Shown: positions 49,600 through 62,000 of the stretch, piece after piece
How the letters are laid out: every line of letters starts with the position of its first letter
Position numbering within the stretch: the first letter of the stretch is position 1
Assembly (NCBI RefSeq): GCF_000524195.1
Contig: NW_020170394.1
Coordinates: 310,262 to 374,261, forward strand
DNA from: Echinococcus granulosus
Lineage: Eukaryota > Platyhelminthes > Cestoda > Cyclophyllidea > Taeniidae
Length of the DNA: 64,000 nucleotides
Direction: 5' to 3'
The notes under the pieces: model-generated
Told to the model about the DNA's origin: nothing
Database searches by the model: none
What the model saw: the letters and a program-made list of their open reading frames with translations, nothing else
Program-made: the position numbers and the translations under genes

Positions 49600-50056
49600 T
49601 TAAGCTCCAAGATGGGATGAAGAAACCTCTTCCTGGACACTGTGGAGGGTGGGGGAGGCTCGGGAGATGTTGGGTCTACGAAAGAGAGAGGCGGAAGGTG
49701 GCGGCGTGGACGTCTGAGGCGAGGCGGGGCGCGGAGCGGGTACCTTGATCGCGGCGACGTCGAGGTCCAGAGGCTCGGAGGTCATTTCGGAGGCATCAAG
49801 AAGACCCCGGCACACGGGCGAGACGGCGCGAAAGCTCGTCAATTCATGCGCCGGCGATGAGGTGCGTCGACTGCGGGTCTGCGACACAGCATCCGTGCAC
49901 CGCGTCGCCGCAGCCGCCACCGTGGACCCTGCGCGTACTGCCGGCATCGCTATGGGACGCGCACGCTTTGAGGCCGCCAGGAATTCACTCAAGAGCCTAT
50001 CCGTGCTTGCAGTGAAGGCTGGGGCATCGCTGTTTCGAAAGGGGGTGTGGGATGAA
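49600..50056 (-). CDS. TRAK: TRAK terminal exon
   Basis: Acceptor tcactttttttag, one base, 151 codons, stop TAA at 49600-49602. It is Ala/Ser/Arg/Pro-rich (SSHTPFRNSDAPAFTASTDR, PAPRPASPQTSTPPPSAS) and clearly GC-richer than its surroundings. The open frame and composition make it the likely 3' end. No conserved motif confirms it, and no canonical poly(A) signal is obvious in the next 300 bases. Confidence 0.6.
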
Positions 50057-53000
50057 CTAAAAAAGTGAAAGGCATATTGGTTAGTAAAAAATAAGACTTT
50101 GACTTCGTCCATGAACAGGTACATATCTACACACGCGATTAGGACGGTCACGTTTAAGAATGGGTGCATGTAAGCGGGCTGAGGGAGGAGGAAAGTTAGG
50201 AGGCTCCCAATCAAGAAGCGTTTTGCATGCAGTCTGACAAAGGGGGAGTAGTTAGGGTTACACGAGATATGGCCTTGTGTCTGGTGAAATTTATGCTACT
50301 GTTGCTTGAGACGCTTAACGCTGAGTGACCGCTTCTCGGTCCAAGGCGACACGGGTTCTGACCTGAGAGGAGCGAAGAAGGATGAAAGAAGGGAGAGGGG
50401 GGAAGAGGACAGGCCATTCATCATTTGAAGCCAACCAATCGAATTGTCACAGGCGGCTGAGGCGCCCCTGACTGGCGGAAAAACTGGTGGAGTCTAGGCA
50501 CAGAAGTGAGGCCCAGTCTCAAAAGGAGTAAATGCAACCGGAGAAAAACCCACTCTTCTGACCACACAGAAGATGCTGTTGGTGTTGATGGGGTAAAGGG
50601 TGCTGGTGGTCGCCGTACCTACACGTGAGGAGGGGAGGGGACGGGAGTAAGATGCTGACTTAGCGAACAGCGGGTGGAGACTTCTTTCCCCTATGCTACC
50701 CCATCAACACTCCACATTAATCCCCACCCAAGCGCAAACGCACGCGAGTTCGCCCACCACGTAGGCCAATACAATGTAAGCAGTGAAGTCCTGACAAATG
50801 CAGCAATGACCAAAAGCAGTAAGCGGTGTGAGAGAAGGGAGGAGGTATGAATAGACTCATTAGCCTTATAATGCCGTCTTTTAATTTCTTGGTTCTGCTG
50901 AAAATGCATCACATTGACCTATTTATGAATGGACCTTTGCCTCAGGATGTTACCAGTTACAGGCGAGAAAAAATAAGGATTGGCGATCAAAGTGTAGAGC
51001 CTTTAATTTCAGGAGGGCCTGTCTATCTGCAATCACACACTGAAGCCTGGATGGATAAACTCTAGTTAAATAAAAAAGTGGTAAGTCTAATTTATGCAAA
51101 TGTTTCCAATTATGTTTAGCTAAATAAGGTTACATCGTGCCAAAGATGGGATTCAATTGAAATTTTGACTTAGAAATTGAATACTTGTGTATCTTTTTAT
51201 GCTCACGGCGTGAACAGGTGAATTTGGAGAAGAATTAATGAGAATGGGTGGAGGAACAAATGAGCTGACAATTTAATGATACGAAATCGCAGTTAAGCAT
51301 GAAGAAAGCTCATAACTATAGCTATTCAAATCAGCGTACACAGAAGCGTGGACACTGCCGGGGCACTGTACAACAAACTCAAAAAGCATAGTAGGGCAGA
51401 GAAGGCACTTACATTGGGACAAATTTAATGTCGCGATTCGGACTTGATGAGGGGTGCATCTGACCTAAAAAAAGGTAAACCATAGGACTAAGGACTAAAG
51501 TATATCAAAGACCATACATGGCTCCATCTGCCGACAGCACAGCACCACTCTAGTGGGTTTTTTTGAACAATGTAAATTAATTCTACCAATGCGAAGTAAA
51601 CAAGCAGACTCCATGTAGCTTCTCGATAGACGGTGAAAAGGAAATCTAATTTCTTAAATAAAACCGGTCTCAACGCGAAATGGGTTCAAAAGTGGAAGCA
51701 TTAAACTCAGGAATGCTGTTAGAATAAGCTGTCATAGATGCAGTGGCCCGACATTCTTAGATTGTGAGAAGAGAGATGGAACTTACTGAGATCAGCACCA
51801 GAGGCCCACCGAAGGGATAGGAAAGAAGAAACGGAGGTAACATTGGTGGGGGTAAAGGAATCGGAGAAGGGGACACCGCCGCGACTGGCCACTCCACTAA
51901 GAGGTCCCTCATACAACGCAGCAGTGAGGCTCGGCGTCGCCAAGCGCTGCCACCGCTGTAGCACGCCCGAGCCCTGCAACTGCTTCACCAACTGCAGGCG
52001 CTGAGGACGTCTTGAACAAAGAGAAGCTAGTTAGGTACTAGCGCATCCTTCCCCCCTTTATAACTCATCGCATCCATATATCAAAACATGGTATGTGCTC
52101 TAAGAAGTATTCAATCAGAGGAGCTGTTGAATATTTCGATCTGACATGTAACACTGAAGTTTGAATAATCCAAATTGACTCATCTGCAAAGTCCAAAGGC
52201 TAAATGACAACTATCAGAATAAAAAGGTCCAAAAGAATGATTTTAAACAGAATTTTTGTAAGGTAGAGCCTTTATAGTTTACCAAGCTCATACAAAATTC
52301 GGAAACATTCATTAAAAGGCCACATAGTTGAAACTCTTCCGTCCACTAACACCTTTACCCCCACCCTCAACTGCTGCAGTTTTGTGCTAGTCCTGACTGC
52401 GCTAGTGAAAATTGTGTAAGCACAGTGACAAAACCATTGCGCATGGGTCCATTTCTGAGTTATATACAATAAACTTTTACTAAAACATGCTTTTCGTAAC
52501 AAATTTTAACGACCTAGACTTCGGGGAGTGCTATTAGTACTTAAAAATGCTAGTATAGGTTGATTGCAGTAGAAAAGCGACGTCAAATGAGCTGCCTACA
52601 CGGCCTGAGCAAAGATGGATGTCAGACCAGTTGAGCCGAGGGTGCTATCATCGAAGCTGTGCTGCGGCGGAAGTGCGGCAGCATTCTGGTCAACCACCCA
52701 ACTGCGGCGATTCACAGAAGGCTCACGCGAAGATGGAGAAAAGGGGGACGGCCTCCGCACATCCGGCAGCTTCGGACGTTGAATTGCTCTTAATGAGGAA
52801 AAAAGGTATCAGTAATAGAACCAAAATAGTCATTACGAAGAGGTAGGGTAGAACATCTTCAATGATAATTAAAAGAGGAGAGTATGTGGTGGTATTGAGA
52901 CTTTACAATTTGATGGGTGGAGGGAAGTGGAAGACAGGATTAGTGACAAAATGAGAAGGAAAAGTAGCCTTACTGGTCGATGGGGGTGAGCTGGAGAGAG

Positions 53001-56000
53001 GTGTGGTGCTGGGTAAAAGCGCGAATAACCTCAGAGGATTCGTCCTCGTCTTCCTCCACCTCTGGTTCCTGCTCCAATTCATCCACATCCCAGTCGAGGC
53101 CATGCCGGAGGACCAGACGTCGGCTGTCCAGCAGCGCCGCAACCACTGCTGGTGAGGATTCCTCAGTACGTCCCCCCGATGCTCGGTGCGCGGAGTCTAT
53201 CGGGTCTGCCAGCGCCACCACCAAAGAAAAATAAAAGGTATTAGCATGACTCGCTACCATTCGACATTCGATTCATATTTCAAGGGCTTTCACCAAACGA
53301 ATTACTTGCAAAGCTTGAAGCAAATAGTCGTACTTTTGTTAAAAATCATATTTAAGTAAAACCGACAAATTTTGGAAAGTGAACCCTGTGCAAAATCACC
53401 TAGCTATAGCCATGATGGCAACCATTAAGCATGGTTTCAGAATCCCATCGAAACAGCTATAGCAACAATATTGCAACCACTTCGACAGTAAAATTTCTAT
53501 GTAATTAAGATGAGATGGTGACTCAGATCCGACCCATTACACTTTGGTGCAAGAGTAATAGTAAACAAAACGTCCTCTTCAATTAACTTGTGTAATTGGT
53601 AAACTTAGAAAAAAGTAAAATCTGCTTATCACGAGTCACAAATCGTGCCTGAACAGCTGGCGAAACCACTACTATCGATGGTGGGATCGTCCCAGTCGGT
53701 ACACTCAGTTCCCGTCCGCATCCTGGAGGCTGCTTGATTGGGATGCATCTCCATGGTGTTATCTACAGCCTGGCAAGAACGGCGATCAATTGGACAGAGA
53801 GCTACACCAGACTGCGGGGATCTGCGAAGGAAAGCATACTATAACTACTGACGGATCAAAAGTAGAACAGAGTCAAAAGGGACAGAAGTACTTTTCGCGG
53901 AGAGAGAGGGCGAGTTCATCGGCTATGGAGAGGGGCTTATCGGTGAGAGGCGAGGAGAAGGGATCAGTGCCTTGTCTACCCTCGATTGAACTGTAGAGGA
54001 GGCGCGTGGGCCGCAGGCTGGCTCGCCGCGACCGATCGCGCAACTTGCGCACCGTGGCCTGCGCCTGAGTGTACAGGGTCAGGCTCTCGTCGTACTTGTC
54101 CTTCATGTCGCGCAACTCACGCACCAGGTTCTGATTCACTGTGTTCAACTCCTCCACCTTTGATGCGAGCATCTCGTTTGTCAGGCCAACCTTCAACGAT
54201 TAGTTGTACCAAATACTACGTAAGTAAGCATTCTGTCACGTTATGGCCTCCATGTTGTGTTTTCGTGGTTGCAACATCTAGCCTTCTGAACTTTGTATAC
54301 TTGATAATAAAGTTGTTTATAAACTCAAATCTTGACACAGCTTTGGCAGTTGACTGCTCGCTGCGGAAGTACGTCACATTACTAAAGGTTTTATGTAGCG
54401 CAGATATATTAGATGTGAAATATCAAATCAAGCGATAGGCATTAAAAATGCCTTCCAAAGTGCACAATTACTAAAAGTAAATCCTCGACAGAGGTCATGA
54501 TTTGAGCAGACTAGACCATAACTTTCTCACACTGTTTTACGCGTTTCTGCTACGTTGATCCAAGGCGAAACTGACCTACCCAAACAAATGACTGGTCAGA
54601 GGAATATACAGCAGCAGTAGTGTATAACCAATACACGTGGTCTAAAGCTGACTACACCCAAAACAATTAGCGATACGTTCCTAAACAGGATTAGGTTTCA
54701 CAAACAGAAAAGTAGATTGACATGGGAAGTGAGTCCTACCTGGTTGAGGCTGTTTTCCAACTCTCGGCTGCGAGCGGCGAGAGCGTTGACCTGATTCTGT
54801 TGCTGGATGAGGGCATCAGAGCGGCGGAATTGCTCGTCAGAGAGGTTCTTCATATAGACCATTGCGTCACCCAATTTGCGCAGGCACTCCTTCAGCGTTA
54901 CTGTCTGCTGCTCATCCTTCTGCTAGGAATTACACCAAAACATATAGGCCACTTAAACTTTGAGAAAAGCGGGGCTGTAGGTCTTTCACTTCTTGTGGCA
55001 CAGCCACCAAATCAGAACACATTCACGGAAATTACTGTGCAGCCCACTTAAAAACGAAAGCATCCTGTTCTGGATTGCAGACCAGCTTTAATTGAGTAGC
55101 TCCATATAGTGGAAGTACAAAACCCCACTAAAATCTTAGGCACGTATCCCAAACCCTTGAAGTTAACGCAATTAGCCGAACGATAACTCAGGTTAGGAAG
55201 TGTGGGACATAAACAAAAAGCGTAAAGTGCGCAAAAGAAACTGCTCCCATTGGAGTGATGCTAAGAAAGACTGCAGTGAAGTCGCCATTCTGCCACAGAC
55301 TAAATGAATGAACTTATTCTATCCTTCTCTCAAAACCCTAGATTGCTTAACTATCCATGCTGCCACCTTCAGCACTTTAAACGACGGAAAAATATATGCA
55401 AAGGTATATTTAACAAACCATTTTCGTACAGTGCAACGTATAATTTCACCTGCTTTAAAATGAAAAAAATAAAAACATAAATAAGTCATTATTCGAGGTC
55501 TATGGAGCATTTGCTTTTTTGATAAAGACCTGATACTGTTGTTAGCGGGTGCTGATACATAAAGTAATGTAAACTAAAGGCATCATTTCACGTTCCGAAA
55601 TGTACAAATGTGCCGAATCAGGGCAATAATGCGGAATTACACACTGATCTCGCATTTGGGAAGACAAATTTGGATTTTCAACGCGTTCCCACTTAGCGTT
55701 TACCCTAATATCAACAAAGGATAAAGCCACCTAAGCCGCTTCCCGCTGGCCCTCACAAGAAGGCGTAAGTAACCGAGTTGGATAAAGGTATGGCTAAGCT
55801 CTTGACAACATTATTAAGTTGTCACACCCATTTGGACACACAATTGCGCAGCACAGAAGCATGGGTCTGAAATAGACCAAAAAAGCAATGCTCTAGCCCT
55901 GGACCAATACACATATTGAAAGATGCTTCCGCTAAGTGTGCAGGAAGCGCTAGAGTGATCACTTGCCAATTAATTTACAGTAGGATCATGTGATGTACTT

Positions 56001-59000
56001 GGCATAAACAATGCTGCAGAAGAAGCCTTTTGCAGACGACATGGCAGTCATTCTATTGCACTCTTAATCAATATTCCGTAAAAAGGGGCGGGTAAACAAT
56101 AAACTGAGACATACCGTGCTTCGTATAGAGGCGTTTTCCTCTTCCAGGGCTTGCAATTTTCGATGGATTAACTCAATATCATCTTGGCTCGCCTGAGTGC
56201 CGTTTTTACTAAAATTGGCAGTAAAAGTTGCGCATTAAATGAGGCCATAGGAATAAGGCAAACATACACATCAGTCCAGCTGGGGAGAAAATTAAGTATA
56301 TTCTTGCGGACATAACACGGGTAAATAGACGTTAGCACGTCACTGTGGTGGTGAACGGCTCTAAAATCCAGCCCCTTTACAATTGTATCTACGATTCTAC
56401 AACCACATTTTACCTGTTAATGCACATGCAGTAACCATTACTTTTAAGCGTGAGCCAATATGGAAAACTGGTACCAGCCACACACAACCTCCTGAAAAGC
56501 ATAAACGATGGAGAGCACGCTGGAACAAAGCATTCAAGCACCCGGGGTGGCGTGTATGCAACGCCTTCCTGCATATGCTGTTAAAAAATAAATGAGGCAT
56601 GTTAGCGTACTTTAGTTGAACTGCGGCGCACACACGGAGGATGAACCCAAACACAAAACTCAAAAAAAAATCACCCTCAATTTAACTAAACAAATGTTGT
56701 AGAAACATAGTAACTCAATCAGATTTGATTCAAAATGACGTGCAGAAATCTTATGAAGGCGTCATCTGAGCAATGCCAAATACGTTACTTCATATCATAT
56801 GTGGCGGACGAACTTGAGAAGGGTGTTCCTCAATTTTTTGCCATCCAATGTTCGATAAAACTACACATAAGTATGTCTATTCACGTAATACTAAGAAGTG
56901 GGGTAAAAGTAGAATTACCAGTAACGATTCGGGCGTTACAGTTACCCTAACGGGAATGACAAATAGAAGTACGAACACGCACAAACATACAGACGCAAAA
57001 ACAAATACGCCTCCAACAGACGTAATAACGAAGGCAACAACGTCATAGCAACGCTGCAGTGAATAGCCGACTGACAACGGGAAGTTGCAAACGGGATGGG
57101 GTGGAGGTGAACGCTACTTCAAGTGAGATGCAAGCTGGTAGCTGACAAAGTATGCTTTGGATAACTGTGCTCAATCACTTAATGTTAATTTTGTGAACAA
57201 AAATGTGGTCCGTGTTTTAGCAACTGCATAGAGGTTATAAGTAGAGATTTGGTGGGAAACGCAACCGGTAGGCCGATGTGAAAAGCCTGCAAACGTGATT
57301 AAAGAAGGTGTCAATTTTAATTTTGAAAGATAAGTGGTTCACGTAAGACATTAGAAAGGAGAACTTAAAGACATGGGCAGAAGAAAAGTAGAAATAAGGT
57401 GATGCAATTCACGCTTAGCATAGAGGCTTAACATGTGAGGTATTTGAGATCGGATAAAGAACGTATCTCATGGCAACCAAAGTGGATGGTCAAAAAGGAA
57501 GGGGTTACAATATAACATTACATGACTTTACACCAGGTCAAAACAAAGCATGATCGCAATCCAGGTGCATAACAATGAGTGAATATAGAGACACATTGTT
57601 TTTAAACAAGAAAACCACAAAAATCACAAAATTTTCCAGAATTCAAACTGTCTTGCGCGCTTTTTTTCAGTAATTTATTGACAAGTGATCTATAGGGCCG
57701 AAAGTAAATAAATGAGAGCAGGCACTGCGATTAAAAGCAGCTACAAAAGCACCGAGTGTAGAATAGGGGCCCCGCAAAAGCCGATTTGTAAGCCTAACCA
57801 CATACAGAAGTCGTCGGTCCCGAGAAGAGCAAACATACCGCATGGACGTTGACAAACACGGCGACCGGTAGAGGGGATGTTGGCAGTAAGGGCATATACC
57901 CGGATATCTGTGGCGAATTGGTCAATGAGATTAAAATCCCCACCAAACGTATGTTCGATTTAGTGGAAAGCAGAGCAAATGCAGTGATGCTTTGTTCATG
58001 GGTCATGACAATGTCGCACGATAACACTTCATCGCTTTGTAGCAGCATGTATCAAAAAGCTCAAGCGATGATGAAGGAATCAAATTGGCGGCGTTCATAG
58101 TGTACTACGGATTTATTGATGGCTGAGACGAGGGAATCGAGCGCAAATGGATATCAAACCCACCTCTTTGTTGTGTCAACAATTTTGACAAAGTAGAAAA
58201 CATAATACAGAACATAACATAGCAGACCATACAGTATCCACTGATTTATGTATGAAGCGATTCAGTACATAAAAGCAGACGTATTTTGATGTCTAAACAA
58301 TACTTCACATTTAAGCTGGTGATCAATGAGAAAACGGCACTCATGTTGGTGAACAATATCAAATAAGTTTAGCCAGATACAAAGGACCTTGATTAAGAGC
58401 AAACTCCATAGTGCAACGTGAATTCGTAAAGGAGAGGCGTACCCAGAGGTCTCGCTTCGACAACGCGACCGTGACACCTCGGGGTCGCCAAAGGGCCCGT
58501 CAGCAGAAGGCAGATCCGCCTCGTTGGCGCTCTGGTCGTTCCACATCTGCAGCAGCTCCTCCTTCATGCCTAGGCTGTGCTGCAGCTGGTTTATCTAAAG
58601 AAAGAGCGCCACGCCTATCTCCTACTTGTTGAAGTAAATAAAAACAATGGCTAGAGAACAAAGTGCAGCCGACAATAGACTGTTTCATGTAGCAATATTG
58701 ATTCGATTTTGAGGTACCAGACAAATGAATAACAGTAAGAGATATTTACTTGGTAAAAAGCAACCTACTGGGGCACATCGGAAATCACAATTTGAAACGG
58801 TATTGCTAGGCAAAAATAGGATTTTACACATGTGGGACATCAACCTAAATTTCGATTCTAAGGAAATTACCAGACGTGTTACGCAAAATCACAGCGCGCA
58901 CTAGTGAGATGCTCGTAAAACCCATTTATGAGTTTTGATTAATAGCAAAATTCAGTTCAAATGAGTCACTAAATTTCGTAAGCTGCAATCTACGAATAAA

Positions 59001-62000
59001 AAAATTTACAAAAATAATGATTTGGTCGGTGAGCATTGAGTCACATGCGCACACATCAAAATTCAAAATTTGTGGTTTTTATAGAGGGATTTCATTATCT
59101 ATTTCGAAATAGTGGGTTTCGAATCTAAGCTTATCCATGCCTCAACCAACATTTGAGGGGATTTACTATTAGATTGTGGGGAATTGGAAGGAGGGATGTT
59201 CGTCACATGAGAGTTTACGAACTCAGCTAGGCACAAGCAGAGACTAAAAACCTACTGTTTCCATGGCAGCAGACATCTGCTGCTCCGATTCACGAAGTTG
59301 ACGGCCGAGGTCTCGATTCCTATCAAGCAATGACTTTCCGATTTGAGCTGCCAATTCAAGGTCATTTTGTTTCTAAAAGCAAGTACAAATGATGGGCATG
59401 CTATCAGTTTATTGAGAGATAAAAGGTACGTTGGTAACACACTGGGAATTTGTGTAAAATTTGGCGCCAAGTTACTCGATCGTTCATAGCGAGCTTCTCG
59501 ATAAGGATGTCCAACATTCAAACGTAGTTACGATTCACCGATGTTTAACTTATTATTTGTGCGATTTTAAGTAGATTTACGTCAAGCCAGTGAAACAAAC
59601 GCACATCTAAATTTATAACCCACCCAACCAGTAAGAAAAACATGACACAGAATTGCAAACTATGGTTGTAATAAATGGGAGGCGGAGGTTGTGAAAATAC
59701 GAGGCTGATGCGTTTGCGTAGGCGGCCATCCGTTAGATTGACAAGAGAACCGGAGATTCGGATGAGAAATTTTCGACCAGCCACAGATGCTTGATCAATC
59801 ATTTATCCACAAATTAAGAGTGAGTTCCATCAATTGAAGGTTGAAGTAAAGTATATTTTCAGATAACGCGTTCCCAAATGATATAACGGGACCTGTGTAC
59901 ACTGCCTTTTCGTTAAGAGCGGGATGCAGAAATGAGAAATAGCTTACTTATGTTTCCGACGCTATGAACGTGTCAATCAAGTACCAAAATTCTTAACAGG
60001 CTATTTCTTAACTTGCCATTGATGCTTGACCAATGCAAGACTGAGTATCAACTGTGTCTGACGTGGAAATGTGTCCGAAGTGGTTATTGGTGAGTGGTAC
60101 ATGAAAATGTCGGTTTTGATAAATGCACTCCAGTTAACCAAATATTAGCAGACATTAAGCCCGATTCGTTTCGTGATGGCAGCAAATAAACGACGTCAGT
60201 TCGATCACTTATTGCTAATGCATGAATTTGGTTAGGGCCTGTACAGCGAAATAGCGTCGAGGCTGTTGGTGGTTTTGAGAGGGGGGAAACGACAGGTGGG
60301 AATTAGGGTAAGATGCATCACGCCCTCTAGCAAGAAGGCATTGTCAAAAGAGAAGTCATTATGGCAATTTATGCGCATCCGGGATCGTTAACAATGTGCA
60401 TTTTTTTAGATTTTTGAGTTAAAATTACCTGGAAGAAATGATTAAGTTGACGTAACTGCAAGGCACAAATTCTCGACGCTATACTGAATGAAAGAGCGGA
60501 AATAGTAGAGCTGAAAAAGTCGCCTTTTGCTAATTCAGACTCTAACCACTGGGGTCACGTGTGACATAAAACTAATGCTACTTAACGGGGCGGAATCCGA
60601 ATGCTTACATTCATTGCCCCATATTTAATTACCTGGGCGGCACCATCAAGTATGATACGGAATATCGCTTGAGAAGTGGCACTTTTGTCTAATACTCGCC
60701 GAAAATAATAGAAATGTGCGATAGTTTACTGCAGTTTAAAAGAATTTACCATGGACTTCAAGCACCGTAAAGTGCTTGGTCATGCGTAATTTGGGATTAA
60801 TCCTCGCAGTTTTAGGGTGAGCAGTGACTTACCGTAATTGCAAATATATTTTGCTGCTATTAATATTCTTGGAGAGACAAAAAGTAGGGGTTAAAAGGAA
60901 TGTAGCGCTCTTTTAAAACAGTGTTATGGGATTACAAAGGCTGACAATCCAGTGGAGCTTAATGGCACTTTGGCACTTATGACTTTTACACAGTGGTTAA
61001 GATTTCTCAGTTGAAACCGTGAAGTCTAGTAAGATTGTGCTAAAGGCCATCATTCAAGCACGCGAATCACATATATGGCGTTAGCGGTTGGCATGCATGA
61101 AAATTTAATTAATTAATGGCAGGGTTAGATGAGTCTAAATGACCCCAAACGTAGCTCAAAATGGAACATTGCAGGAAAAATCTCCAATTTTATTACATCA
61201 GAAGTACATCGCTTTGTTCCCCCGTTTTGAAAAGCATATCCAATAACATAAAAGTTCATTGTAAAACATAATAGGAAGTGTAGTGGGGTATCGAAATAAA
61301 TCAGTCAAAAAGTGCACCAAGCAAGGATGAAAAAGAGACTAGGAGAAGAAGATGAGCCCTTTACGCTGAGTTGCCTTAGTTTGCACCTAATTAAGCACGA
61401 ATAAAGCAATAGCACACTTCTGACCACCCTGTACCTAAGTAATTTTCAGCTGGCAAAGCGTCACACTCAAAACGCAAAGAATGTTACATTCCCCCCCCCC
61501 CCCAAGCACAGGGACCCCAATGATGGCAAAATGAATAATAAGACGATAGAAATTCAGATAGTGTCTACCAAAATGGGCCAGGAATCAAAAATAGACAAAA
61601 TTAGTTTAATGAAAAAAAACAGAGTATCAACTGGAATTAGGTGGGTCAAATTTATAAAACCTGAAATTTATTTAACCTTGATTGAGAGTGACTTGGGAAA
61701 AGACCTAATTCAAGTAACGAAAATTATTACCTTGCACCTTCAAATAGTGAATAGCATATAAGTGGATGATGAGGGATGTTAAAAGGGGTAGAGGAGTGCG
61801 ATCTCGGGTTATGGAATAGGTGACCTAAAGATGGGTTGTCGACTTACGTCAGTTAGGAGGCGGCGCAGAGCCTGGGGATCGTCGAGACTTCCCTCCATTT
61901 GCTGCAACTTTCGATCGTAGAGAACTAAAAAGGAAAAGAAGTGCACAATAAAATTGCAAGACTATCGTAGCCATTCACGGACCGCAGTTGGATGTGAATT

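Noticed and set aside
53640..53762. TRAK exon starting at acceptor ggctgtag (53763-53764)
   Set aside because: With the phase left by the preceding exon it hits TAA at once. The acceptor cttcgcag at 53822-53823 is stronger and in phase.
61491..61503. C13 run as a quadruplex or regulatory element
   Set aside because: A single homopolymer without further G/C tracts; more likely a simple repeat or assembly artefact.
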